Source of the DNA: Bacteroidia bacterium
GTDB taxonomy: Bacteria > Bacteroidota > Bacteroidia > UKL13-3
Assembly: GCA_022402405.1 (NCBI GenBank)
Contig: JAKRSG010000089.1
Coordinates: forward strand, 1 to 25,489
Length of the DNA stretch: 25,489 nt
Direction of reading: 5' to 3'
The notes under the pieces are model-generated. The model was not told the origin of the DNA and did not search any database. It saw only the letters and a program-made list of their open reading frames with translations. Position 1 is the stretch's first letter. The number at the start of each line of letters is the position of its first letter. The translations under genes and the position numbers were made by a program. Positions 1 to 8,069 of this stretch are shown here, piece after piece.

Positions 1-12
1 TTAATTGGGATT

Positions 13-1479
13 TCACTTAAAGCACAAGTTTTGCAAAAGAGTGAAGGTTTGGGAATCGGCGAGGTTATATGATTTCCAAGAGTAATTTTTCTTTTCGTCG
101 CTCAAAACTTGGTATAAAATATGGGCTTCTAACCTGCACATTTCTGGGGTTTCATTAAATGCTTTTTTAACCTCATAATTATATTTTGCAATTGCAGGAT
201 AAGCAGAGTAGGAGAGCTTGTTTAGATAATACAAATCTGCTTCTTTGTTTTTTGCCAGCGCATGAGAAATGTGGTGTTCTGCAATAATTCTATCCCAGTT
301 TACAAGGCTTGAAATTACTAATATAATAAACCATAAAGCGGTATTGGTTCTAACCAAAAAATAATTGGATAATTTATTTTTGATTTTATAGAAAGTAAGT
401 GCTAAGCCAACGGTTGCACACAATAAAAAGATGTATACACCAATTCTTTTGTAGGTAAATAAGTGTTCTTCGCTAATGTATAAATGGTTTCTGTGGGCGG
501 AGGTAATTACCAACCAAATATTTAATCCAATCCAAGTATAACTTAATTGCTGAATGGTTTTATTTGAACTAAAATTCTGACTTCCTCTAAACACCCAAAG
601 TATAATACTTATGGCTAAAAGAATCGACCAAATAAGTGCGCCAACGCCTTGATGTACGTATTCTGAGAAGCTGATTCCTTCGGGCATAATTTGTTGGTTT
701 AAATGATACGTGTCTATCGCGTTAACCATAAAAAGTAATAGGTTCAGCCCGATAAAAATTACCTTGGCAAATAATTGTTCTGTTGCCTCTGTAACGTTTA
801 TGCCTAAGATGTTATAAGAGTTAAAATTTTTATAGGTTAAATGGCCAGCCATTTTAGACTCTTTATCCATCAATTTATCTAGTACCAGTGGTTTAAAAAA
901 TGTGCCCAATAGAATGCTTCCAAATGCGTAGTGAAATAGCAGCGGAATGGAAAGAAAATCTAGATTTATTTGCTTAAGAAATTGGTCGAAACCATGACTC
1001 ATATTTCTGTAAATGCCCAAAAATACAAAGAAAATTAAGGCGCTAAAAATGCTTACTAATTTATAGTTTACTTGATTTTCTGAAGGCAACTCTTCTGTTG
1101 ATTCTTCGCTTTTAGGTTCCTTAAATAAATATCTGCTTGCCTTGATAATAGGCGAAACCAAGTTCGCATACATCGCCTGCAAAACATAGCCTGCAATAGA
1201 TAACTTTGGGTATTGCATGTGAATAGAAAATAACAGCAATGAAATTACATTAGCTAAAGCCGATAAGAAGTGTCCGTTTAGCAAAGCCGCTACCGATGTT
1301 ACAATGGCGGCAAGAGCATAATACTGTGTTTCTCTTTCTTTCCATTTTGTTGGTTTGAACCAAAATTGAATACCCAATAATAGAATGTTTAAAAGGAAGA
1401 TGTTTAATCCGATACCTTCATGGTAAAGCAAGAAACTGTAGGCGATTGCTGCTACTAAATTGATTTTGTTTGGTTGCAT
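13..1479 (-). CDS. DUF4153/DUF4173-type polytopic membrane protein
   Basis: A 488-residue inner-membrane protein of unknown function. Its hydrophobic segments suggest about ten or more helices, with a soluble stretch around residues 115-135 and a soluble C-terminal tail. Two features recall the DUF4153/DUF4173 family: a stretch with HRNHLYISEEHLFTYKRIGV between late helices, and a C-terminal part where N-W-D-R-I-I-A is followed by D-L-Y-Y-L-N-K-L-S, like the family pattern in which a soluble tail carries YLxxLS. The ATG at 1479 is the first of the frame and follows an AT-rich leader. It is the third gene of a minus-strand operon, 69 nt behind the winged-helix regulator. That context suggests it is controlled by the regulator or shares a membrane role with the first gene. 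The family assignment comes from memory of motifs; no function is claimed. Confidence 0.75.
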   Translation of the reverse strand: MQPNKINLVAAIAYSFLLYHEGIGLNIFLLNILLLGIQFWFKPTKWKERETQYYALAAIVTSVAALLNGHFLSALANVISLLLFSIHMQYPKLSIAGYVLQAMYANLVSPIIKASRYLFKEPKSEESTEELPSENQVNYKLVSIFSALIFFVFLGIYRNMSHGFDQFLKQINLDFLSIPLLFHYAFGSILLGTFFKPLVLDKLMDKESKMAGHLTYKNFNSYNILGINVTEATEQLFAKVIFIGLNLLLFMVNAIDTYHLNQQIMPEGISFSEYVHQGVGALIWSILLAISIILWVFRGSQNFSSNKTIQQLSYTWIGLNIWLVITSAHRNHLYISEEHLFTYKRIGVYIFLLCATVGLALTFYKIKNKLSNYFLVRTNTALWFIILVISSLVNWDRIIAEHHISHALAKNKEADLYYLNKLSYSAYPAIAKYNYEVKKAFNETPEMCRLEAHILYQVLSDEKKNYSWKSYNLADSQTFTLLQNLCFK

Positions 1480-1524
1480 AAGGTTTATAATTTAGGTTTT
1501 TATTTTAAAAAGTGCTTTGAATTT

Positions 1525-1552
1525 CAAAGTAAATAAGAAAAAAAAATATCAA
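1525..1552 (-). promoter_or_regulatory. possible internal promoter for the DUF4173-type gene
   Basis: On the minus strand TTG (1552-1550), 17 nt, then TTACTTTG (1532-1525), seven of eight matches to the Bacteroidota -7 element TAnnTTTG. It overlaps the end of the regulator gene and would give a leader of about 40 nt. This is weaker than the other promoters in the window, and read-through from the first two genes is equally likely. Confidence 0.3.
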
Positions 1553-1851
1553 TCGGGTTTTAAGAGTTTTTCGAGGGCATTGAGATGCTTTTTAAATTCG
1601 GTTTTACCCAGTTTGGTGACTTCAAAAACTGTGTTTGGTTTCTTGCCGATAAACTGTTTTCTTACCAAAATATATTCCAGTTTTTCGAGCGCAGAAATAT
1701 GGCTAGCAAGGTTTCCGTCTGTAACTTTAAGCAGCTCTTTCATGGTGTTAAAGTCGACAGAATCGTTAACTAGGAGCACCGACATAATGCCAAGCCTAAT
1801 TCTACTTTCGAAAGCCTTATTTAGTTTATCTATGTTAAATGAATTAGCCAT
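1549..1851 (-). CDS. small winged-helix transcriptional regulator
   Basis: A 100-residue protein that is almost entirely one winged-helix DNA-binding domain. Residues about 14-27 (ESRIRLGIMSVLLV) form helix 1. NTMKELLKVTDGNLASHISALEKLEYILVRK contains the helix-turn-helix, with T-D-G-N-L-A-S-H as the recognition helix, and residues about 65-80 form the wing (KKPNTVFEVTKLGK). It resembles the HTH_34/ArsR-MarR-like one-domain regulators common in Bacteroidota. No metal-binding Cys/His cluster is visible, so a metal sensor of the classic ArsR kind is unlikely. Its ATG shares one base with the stop of the upstream membrane-protein gene (TAATG), which implies translational coupling. By its small size and position it probably senses through, or represses, the membrane protein encoded in front of it. 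That functional link is inference. Confidence 0.85.
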   Translation of the reverse strand: MANSFNIDKLNKAFESRIRLGIMSVLLVNDSVDFNTMKELLKVTDGNLASHISALEKLEYILVRKQFIGKKPNTVFEVTKLGKTEFKKHLNALEKLLKPD

Positions 1852-2492
1852 TAATTCTTTTCAAAAGTAAAATAAGCAATAATACCGTAAGCCATGTGAA
1901 CAACGCCAAATCCGATAGCCCAAAATAGTAAACCATGATTCAAAAAAATGCCAGCTAACAAACCAAGAATTAGTTGAACGATGCCCAAGAATTTTATGTG
2001 TTCGAACGTGTATTTGCTTGCATTTACAAGTGCTAATCCGTAAAAAATGAGTGTAGCAGGAGCTACTAGTCCGGTAAAGCCATGTGCTACCATTATTAAA
2101 CAAAAAATAGCTCCTGTGCCTAGAGGAATAGCCATATTAAACATTAGTTGTAGGCTCGTTTTAGTAATTAGTTTTTCGCCTTCCTTTTTCGCTTTTCTTA
2201 CCGTAAGATAAGTTGCAGTACTTAAAGATAAAACTAAAACACTCATGGCATCTATAAAGAAGAACTGAATAAAAGGGAGGTTCATCTTACCATTCGCATC
2301 TTTGGCATATTCAAAGTACGGCAAGTTGCCATGCTTTACTTCTATGTATACAAAGGCAGCAGCTGCACCTATTAGGGCAATAATGCCAACAAAAATACCA
2401 GATAATCCGCTCAAAGATAAGAAGCGTGAAGAACGCTCCATCATGTTGCGTATATCTTTTAAGGCCTCTAATTGTTCTTCTGTATTCGACAT
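1851..2492 (-). CDS. six-helix membrane protein coupled to a winged-helix regulator
   Basis: A 213-residue protein with no recognised enzymatic motif. The N-terminal 25 residues are polar and probably cytoplasmic (EEQLEALKDIRNMMERSSRF). They run into the first helix through SLSGLSGIFVGIIALIGA. About five more hydrophobic helices follow, at roughly residues 70-95, 115-130, 135-155, 167-185 and 190-208. The D-I-R-x-M-M-E-R-S-S-R-F-x-S-L-S-G-L-S-G block is the most constrained-looking part and recalls hypothetical Bacteroidota membrane proteins found beside one-domain winged-helix regulators. It is the first gene of the operon, has a near-consensus promoter just upstream, and its stop overlaps the regulator's start by one base. 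Function unknown; a membrane partner or signal-input subunit for the regulator is plausible but unproven. Confidence 0.8.
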   Translation of the reverse strand: MSNTEEQLEALKDIRNMMERSSRFLSLSGLSGIFVGIIALIGAAAAFVYIEVKHGNLPYFEYAKDANGKMNLPFIQFFFIDAMSVLVLSLSTATYLTVRKAKKEGEKLITKTSLQLMFNMAIPLGTGAIFCLIMVAHGFTGLVAPATLIFYGLALVNASKYTFEHIKFLGIVQLILGLLAGIFLNHGLLFWAIGFGVVHMAYGIIAYFTFEKN

Positions 2493-2512
2493 TTTAAAAG
2501 TACTTTGAGCTG

Positions 2513-2543
2513 CAAAGTTATTATTGGTTTTCTTAATTCCAAA
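2513..2543 (-). promoter_or_regulatory. Bacteroidota housekeeping promoter for the 2492-13 operon
   Basis: Minus strand: TTTG (2543-2540), 19 nt, TAACTTTG (2520-2513). This matches the Bacteroidota -33 TTTG / -7 TAnnTTTG consensus exactly. Transcription would start near 2506, giving a leader of roughly 14 nt before the ATG at 2492. Confidence 0.65.
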
Positions 2544-2896
2544 TTTTGGTTCAAAATAAATTCATATTAAAAAATGTAAAAGAAAAGGGCAACCCAAACA
2601 GCCAATTAAATTTTCTTAAATACCGGATTTTATTTAAATCAGCTCTCTATTCTGAGTTTATGTTTTGCAAAGGTTTGATAGTTAGTTTAAAGCATAAGTA
2701 GGTGTCAGAAATGTTTCATTCTAGAAAGCTGGAATATGCACTGTTATCTATCTGGCATTTGTACCATACTTTTTCTAAGGTGCTTTATAAAACATTATTT
2801 TAGTGGACACTTAAAATGCTATGCATGGGTTTATTGAAGTTTGGCAAATAACCTCTGTAAGATTACGAATTAATTGATTGAAAAAAATTAAACCAA
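2544..2896. other. gene-free stretch upstream of dinD
   Basis: About 350 nt with no convincing gene, RNA or terminator. It is richer in stop codons than the flanks. One 30-codon ATG frame (2711-2803, plus) has a first half loosely like the start of an Rrf2-type regulator (SRKLEYALLSIWHL) and then stops; it may be a gene remnant or chance. GTGTC at 2702-2706 and GACAC at 2806-2810 bracket that frame, but no matching transposon ends extend from them. No LexA-type operator could be recognised in front of dinD. Confidence 0.5.
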
Positions 2897-3741
2897 ATGA
2901 AATCAGAAGAAATAAGAAACCTATTTATTCTATTTGAAGCTGCCTCGTCAGAAGTGGAAGGCGTGGAATGTTGGAGTGCAAGAGAATTGCAAACGTTGTT
3001 AGGCTACAGTAAATGGGAAAATTTTGAAAAGGTTATAGACAAAGCGAAAGCTGCTTGCACAAACGCGGGTGAAGAAGTTGTTGATCATTTTCCTGACATC
3101 AGGAAAACGATACTGATGCCAAAAGGAGCTGAAAAAGAAATCGTCGATTTTCTGCTAACTCGTTATGCTTGTTACTTGGTGGCTCAAAACGGCGATAGCC
3201 GCAAAGAGGAAATTTCTTTCGCACAAAACTATTTTGCAGTTCAAACACGAAGGGCTGAATTGGTAGAACAAAGACTTTTGGAAAATGAACGGATAATTGC
3301 CAGAGAAAAACTCAGTCAAACCGAAAACAATTATCGGGCATTCTTTACGAACGCGGTGTTGATAGCCATGGTTTTGCTATTCTTCGTTCAAAAGGCGACC
3401 AGGCACTTTTTAGATTGAACACGCAAATGCTTAAAAAGAAAATGGGCATACCTGAAAACAGACCTGTGGCTGATTTTTTACCCACCATTAGCATCAAGGC
3501 AAAAGATTTAGCAGCAGAAATGACAGGGTTGAATGTTCAAAGCAAGGATTTAAAAGGTCAAAACAATATCGAAAAGGAGCATATAGATAACAATTCTGCA
3601 GTGAGAGATATGCTCAGTAAAAGGGGCATTATTCCCGAAAATTTACCAATTGCAGAGGATGTAAAGAAACTACAACGTAAATTGGAAGGTTATGAAAAAA
3701 AGATATTAAAAGATGCCAAACAAAAGAAAAACAAGAAGTAA
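2897..3741 (+). pseudogene. dinD: DNA-damage-inducible protein D (DinD), frameshifted
   Basis: DinD is an SOS-associated protein; the E. coli protein binds RecA and disrupts RecA filaments. The first frame gives about 142 genuine residues with a Bro-N-like N-terminal region (CWSARELQTLLGYSKWENF, then DFLLTRYACYLVAQNGD). It then drifts into an unrelated hydrophobic tail and stops at 3418. The matching C-terminal half continues in the next frame: from about 3328 it reads QLSGILYERGVDSHGFAILR, then S-K-G-D-Q-A-L-F-R-L-N-T-Q, and later NNSAVRDMLSKRGIIPENLP, ending at 3741. Adding one A to the run at 3324-3327 (GAAAAC to GAAAAAC) joins the two into an uninterrupted protein of about 281 residues, close to the normal DinD length of about 275. 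The cause is either a real inactivating deletion or a homopolymer sequencing error. Conservation of the second half argues that any mutation is recent. Confidence 0.9.
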
Positions 3742-3782
3742 GTTATTTCAAAAAAAGTAGAATCCATAAAACATAAAGGGAA

Positions 3783-3813
3783 AACTTGAGGTCACAATTT
3801 GCGACCTCAAGTT
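3783..3813. terminator. hairpin between convergent dinD and fhs
   Basis: A perfect 11-bp inverted repeat: AACTTGAGGTC (3783-3793) and GACCTCAAGTT (3803-3813) around a 9-nt loop. It sits between two convergent genes, so it probably ends transcription from one or both sides. Neither side has a strong T tract: GGGG follows on plus and TTCCCTTT on minus. Termination efficiency is therefore uncertain. Confidence 0.5.
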
Positions 3814-3838
3814 GGGGATGAGGGAGGAAGTATTTACC

Positions 3839-5503
3839 TTACGACAAATTCACAATCTCACCATTTACGTAGTCGATGATGTTGGCGGCGGGTTCTTTTG
3901 GTAAGCCTGGCATACGCATAATTTCGCCGGCTACTGCTACCACAAAGCCTGCACCGTTGTTTAATACTAAGTTTTCTATATGTAAATTAAAACCTTCGGC
4001 AGCACCAACCAATGCAGCATTGTCTGTAAAGCTAAACTGGGTTTTGGCAATACATACAGGCATAGCATCTCCACCTAGTTCTTTGATTTTCTTGAGAGCA
4101 GTTTTGGCGTTTTTACCAAAAGTTATGCTGCTTCCTTTGTAGATTTTGGTAACTATTTTTTTGATTTTTTCTTCAATCGTGTCTGTCATTTCGTAGGTAT
4201 GAATGATAGGCTTTGAAGGATTATTCTCTACAATTTCAACTACTTTCTTGGCCAGTTCTACTGCACCATCTCCGCCTTTAGCAAAGCCTTCATTAATGGC
4301 AAAATGAGCACCCTTTTGCTTGCACCAATCTGCAATGAAATTGATTTCTTCGTCGGTATCAAAGCCAAATTTGTTGAGAGCTAATACTACAGTCTGACCA
4401 AATTGCTGAAGGTTTTCTATATGTCGCTCCACATTTTTGATTCCTTCTTTTAAACCCTCTAGGTTAGGCTGCTTAATAAGTTTTTCATCTACCTTTCCAT
4501 GAAGCTTAATAGATTGTGTGGTGGTTACTAAAACAGCTGCTTTTGGCGCTATTCCGGCAGCTCTACATTTTATATTTAAGAATTTTTCACCACCCAAATC
4601 GCTACCAAATCCGGCTTCGGTTACGGCATATTCTCCGTATTGCATTGCGGCTTTAGTGGCCATTATACTATTGCAGCCATGTGCAATGTTCGCAAATGGT
4701 CCGCCGTGTATAAATGCCGCACCGCCTTCTATGGTCTGAACCAAATTTGGGTTCACAGCATCTTTTAAAAGAGTAACGATGGCACCCGCCACGCCCAAAT
4801 CTTTTACATAGAACGGAGTTCCATCGTATTTGTAACCGATGAGAATATTTTCGATGCGTTTTCTTAGATCGTCCATTGAAGTAGCTAAACAAAAGATGGC
4901 CATAATTTCGCTGGCAGGCGTAATATCAAAACCCGTTTCAGTAGGAATTCCGTTGCTGCTGCCGTTTAATCCGCTAAGCATATAACGCAGACTTCTATCA
5001 TTTACATCTAATACTCTACGCCAAACAATTTGTTTTAATCCGTTTGGATTATTCTTATTAAAATATTGGTAGTTGTCTATTAACGCTGCAAGAGTATTGT
5101 TAGCAGAAGTAATAGCATGGAAATCTCCCGTAAAGTGAAGATTGATATCTTCCATAGGTAAAACCTGCGAATAACCACCACCGGCAGCGCCACCCTTCAT
5201 TCCAAAAACCGGACCTAAACTTGGTTCACGCAGGGCAACAATGGCTTTTTTGCCAATTTTATTTAATCCCTGAGCCAATGCCACTGAAGTAGTTGTTTTA
5301 CCCGACCCGCTTTTATTAGGAGTGGTTGCAGTAACTAAAATTAGGTTACTCTTAGCTATTTTGGCCTCATCCATAACATAACTTAATTTGGCCTTATATT
5401 TTCCATATTGCTCTAACTGATCTTCATTCACACCAATTTTAGCGGCAATGTTTTGAATAGGTTCAAGTTTTACTTCACGTGCAATTTCAATGTCTGATTT
5501 CAT
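3839..5503 (-). CDS. fhs: formate-tetrahydrofolate ligase
   Basis: Catalyses ATP + formate + tetrahydrofolate to 10-formyl-tetrahydrofolate in the cytoplasm, feeding one-carbon units to purine and formyl-methionine synthesis. The protein is 554 residues, the usual family length, starting MKSDIEIAREVKLEPIQNIA. The ATP-binding loop is TPNKSGSGKTTT (residues 61-72), followed by LREPSLGPVFGMKGGAAGGG, the most characteristic family block, and GDFHAITSANNTLAALIDN. It ends in an ordinary family C-terminus (GFVVAVAGEIMRMPGLPK). The reading frame is open upstream to a TTG at 5581, but the ATG at 5503 gives the standard N-terminus and fits the promoter at 5527-5558, so it is preferred. The gene is monocistronic, convergent with dinD and divergent from the DUF2339 gene. 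Confidence 0.97.
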   Translation of the reverse strand: MKSDIEIAREVKLEPIQNIAAKIGVNEDQLEQYGKYKAKLSYVMDEAKIAKSNLILVTATTPNKSGSGKTTTSVALAQGLNKIGKKAIVALREPSLGPVFGMKGGAAGGGYSQVLPMEDINLHFTGDFHAITSANNTLAALIDNYQYFNKNNPNGLKQIVWRRVLDVNDRSLRYMLSGLNGSSNGIPTETGFDITPASEIMAIFCLATSMDDLRKRIENILIGYKYDGTPFYVKDLGVAGAIVTLLKDAVNPNLVQTIEGGAAFIHGGPFANIAHGCNSIMATKAAMQYGEYAVTEAGFGSDLGGEKFLNIKCRAAGIAPKAAVLVTTTQSIKLHGKVDEKLIKQPNLEGLKEGIKNVERHIENLQQFGQTVVLALNKFGFDTDEEINFIADWCKQKGAHFAINEGFAKGGDGAVELAKKVVEIVENNPSKPIIHTYEMTDTIEEKIKKIVTKIYKGSSITFGKNAKTALKKIKELGGDAMPVCIAKTQFSFTDNAALVGAAEGFNLHIENLVLNNGAGFVVAVAGEIMRMPGLPKEPAANIIDYVNGEIVNLS

Positions 5504-5526
5504 AATGTATTTGTATAGATGAATGT

Positions 5527-5558
5527 CAAAGTAATGCTTAATTATTTTAATTAACAAA
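5527..5558 (-). promoter_or_regulatory. promoter of fhs
   Basis: Minus strand: TTTG (5558-5555), 20 nt, TTACTTTG (5534-5527). The -33 is perfect and the -7 matches TAnnTTTG at seven of eight positions. A start near 5520 leaves a leader of about 17 nt to the ATG at 5503. This supports 5503 over the upstream TTG as the translation start. Confidence 0.5.
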
Positions 5559-5611
5559 CCCCTTTTCTTGATTTTAGTCAATATTGTAATCGATTAATTT
5601 TTTCAATTTCA

Positions 5612-5619
5612 TACATTTG
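5612..5619 (+). promoter_or_regulatory. -7 element for the DUF2339/DUF3999 pair
   Basis: TACATTTG is a perfect TAnnTTTG match 14 nt before the ATG at 5634. The nearest TTG upstream (5584-5586) is 25 nt away, longer than usual, so the -33 is doubtful. Confidence 0.4.
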
Positions 5620-5633
5620 AGAAAAAATACACA

Positions 5634-8069
5634 ATGGAGATTCTATTGCTTATATGCATAATCCTGCTTCTAGCTTATATTCAAATGAGTATTAACAGCA
5701 GGTTCGAGAAATTTGATAGGCGTTTTTGGGAGCTGGAAAATTCCCTTTACGATATCAAAAAGCAAGTAGATAAATGGGTTCAGCCCGAAGCCACTAAGCA
5801 GTATAGAGTGGAAGAGAAAGAGCAGGTAGAGAAAATGGAGATGGAAGAAGTAGTTCCTGTAGTTAAAGAAGAAATGGTGGAGGAAAATGTTCCCGTTTTT
5901 TCAACTTTTAAAACCATAGGGGAAGTTAAAGTTGAACCAGAAAATAAAGAAGAAACAATACCAGTTGAAGAGCCAATTTTTGAGGAACCAAGCACAAGTT
6001 GGTGGGAGAGATTTAGTGCCAAAAATCCCGATTTAGAGAGGTTTATTGGAGAGAATTTAATAAGTAAAATTGGTATTGCAATTTTAGTTTTAGGTATTGG
6101 TTATTTTGTAAAATATGCCATTGATAAGAATTGGATAAATGAAATTGCACGAGTAGGAATTGGCTTTTTGGCAGGTTCTATTGTGCTTGGATTTGCTCAT
6201 TATTTACGCCAGAAATTTAAAGCATTTAGCAGCGTTTTAGTAGCTGGCGGAATTGCAGTTTTCTATTTTACTTTAAGCATAGCTTTTCAAGAATATCATA
6301 TATTTTCTCAAACCACAAGCTTTGTTCTCATGAGTGTGGTAACCGCTTTTAGCGTGTTTATTTCACTAAAATATGATAGAGAAGAATTGGCTATTTTATC
6401 TGTTATTGGAGGCTTCTCTGCACCTTTAATGGTTAGTACTGGCGAAGGGAATTATTTGGTATTATTTACCTATTTATTGGTATTAGATGCCAGTTTAATG
6501 GTATTAGCATTTTATAGAAATTGGTCGGTTTTAAACGGTGTTACCTATGTGCTAACACTCTTAATGTATGGCATCTGGCTGAACCAAAAAGTACTTTCTG
6601 CAGAGATTTCTGAGGAGGTGCCATACCTGGGAGCATTGATGTTTGCTACAGCATTTTATATTGTTTTTTCGTTGAGTAATTTGATAAATCAAATTAAGGA
6701 GAAGCAAAAGTTTAGAACCTACGAGCTAAGTTTAATATTGAGTAATTCGTTCTTGTATTTTGCCTGTGGGATGTCGGTTTTAGGGTTGTATAAACCCCAA
6801 TTAAAAGGAGTATTTACTTTATTATTAGCTTGCTTTAATTTTGGAATTACCTACTTTGTTTATAGGCAAAATAAAGTGGATAAGAACTTGTTTTATTTGT
6901 TACTTGGCTTAACCTTAACCTTTGTAACACTGGTTGCGCCATTGCAGCTGGAAGGAAATTATATAACCATATTCTGGGCAGCTGAGGCTTCATTATTATT
7001 GTGGTTAGCTCAGAAATCTAAACTGGTAATGTATAGATTGGTTTCTTTTCCTATTTGGTCGTTAGGACTCATAAGCATGTTGATGGATTGGACTGAGATT
7101 TATGGTGGAGAGGAGCTTTTAACTCCCATAATTAATACAGCTTTTTTAAGTTCTTTGAGTTTTATATCAAGTAGTATTCTTTATATTAAATTATTGCAAA
7201 CAGAAGAGGAGACTAACTTCGAATTTTTGGGATTTAGTTGGCATAATGAAATGCATAAACGCATGATGGTTTACTTGTTTTTGCCGCTATTATACTTTTC
7301 ATTTTATGTAGAGGTTGATTATCATTTAAATCAGCTTTTTGAACTAAGCACTCAGGTAGGTTCTTATTTGTTTTTGTATCATTTAGTCTTTGTGAGTGCG
7401 CTAATATTTGTGTATAATAAAAAGCCAGATAAGTATTATCAACCGTTTGTAATTACAGCAGGAATGGCTAGTTTGCTGGCATATAGTTACTATTTCGGAT
7501 TAAGTTACATTCGCGAAATAAACTTTATTATTAACGCAGAACATGGTGCTTCTTATGCCTATTGGATACATTATATATGTATGATTCCTTTTATACATCA
7601 AATGATTATTTGGTATCAAAACATGAAGCAGAAATGGTATCAAGCAACGGCTTGGATAGCTACCATTATGCTTTGTTTTTTACTAAGTACAGAATTGCAA
7701 TGGCAGAATCTTTATGCCAACATGGACGAGTTAATTAATGCTCAACAATTAACTCAAACAGGTTACGATTTAGCCTCAGAACTGAGGCAACGAATGAACA
7801 AATCTGCCTTTCCTATTTTATGGGGATTATTAGCATTTGTATTATTGAGTTTTGGAATCAAACGCGCTTATAAGCCCTTAAGAATATCGGCACTTTCGCT
7901 CATTGGAATAACCGTGCTTAAATTGTTTTTCTACGATATCAAAAATGTTTCAGAAGGAGGGAAGATTGCAGCCTTTATTCTGTTGGGTGTGGTGTTACTG
8001 GTTATTTCATTTACTTATCAAAAAATCAAATCTATTATTTTAGATGAAGAGCCTCGTGATGAAGAATAA
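5634..8069 (+). CDS. DUF2339 large polytopic membrane protein
   Basis: An 811-residue inner-membrane protein of unknown function. Residues 1-20 form a first helix, followed by a coiled-coil-like stretch (RFEKFDRRFWELENSLYDIK). Residues about 58-118 are a Glu/Val/Pro-rich acidic linker. The family hallmark begins near residue 125: ERFIGENLISKIGIAILVLG, then YFVKYAIDKNWINEIARVGI and LVAGGIAVFYFTLSIAF. From there to about residue 800 the protein is a near-continuous series of twenty or so hydrophobic helices with no catalytic motif visible. The gene overlaps its downstream DUF3999-like partner, so the two are translated together. The same DUF2339-DUF3999 neighbourhood is known from Pseudomonadota, which suggests the products work as a unit in the envelope. 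Confidence 0.88.
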   Translation: MEILLLICIILLLAYIQMSINSRFEKFDRRFWELENSLYDIKKQVDKWVQPEATKQYRVEEKEQVEKMEMEEVVPVVKEEMVEENVPVFSTFKTIGEVKVEPENKEETIPVEEPIFEEPSTSWWERFSAKNPDLERFIGENLISKIGIAILVLGIGYFVKYAIDKNWINEIARVGIGFLAGSIVLGFAHYLRQKFKAFSSVLVAGGIAVFYFTLSIAFQEYHIFSQTTSFVLMSVVTAFSVFISLKYDREELAILSVIGGFSAPLMVSTGEGNYLVLFTYLLVLDASLMVLAFYRNWSVLNGVTYVLTLLMYGIWLNQKVLSAEISEEVPYLGALMFATAFYIVFSLSNLINQIKEKQKFRTYELSLILSNSFLYFACGMSVLGLYKPQLKGVFTLLLACFNFGITYFVYRQNKVDKNLFYLLLGLTLTFVTLVAPLQLEGNYITIFWAAEASLLLWLAQKSKLVMYRLVSFPIWSLGLISMLMDWTEIYGGEELLTPIINTAFLSSLSFISSSILYIKLLQTEEETNFEFLGFSWHNEMHKRMMVYLFLPLLYFSFYVEVDYHLNQLFELSTQVGSYLFLYHLVFVSALIFVYNKKPDKYYQPFVITAGMASLLAYSYYFGLSYIREINFIINAEHGASYAYWIHYICMIPFIHQMIIWYQNMKQKWYQATAWIATIMLCFLLSTELQWQNLYANMDELINAQQLTQTGYDLASELRQRMNKSAFPILWGLLAFVLLSFGIKRAYKPLRISALSLIGITVLKLFFYDIKNVSEGGKIAAFILLGVVLLVISFTYQKIKSIILDEEPRDEE

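Noticed and set aside
1517..1870. Long plus-strand open frame opposite the winged-helix regulator
   Set aside because: It is the reverse of a well-formed regulator gene; its translation has no family-like features, and the operon structure supports the minus strand.
2700..2812. Insertion-sequence remnant bounded by GTGTC and GACAC
   Set aside because: Only five bases match, flanks do not extend the inverted repeat, no target duplication or transposase fragment is visible.
2800..2896. LexA-type operator in front of dinD
   Set aside because: No palindrome resembling a known SOS box could be found near the start codon.
5504..5581. 26-codon N-terminal extension of formate-tetrahydrofolate ligase from a TTG
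   Set aside because: The extension is not family-like and would overlap the predicted promoter; the ATG at 5503 gives the standard N-terminus.
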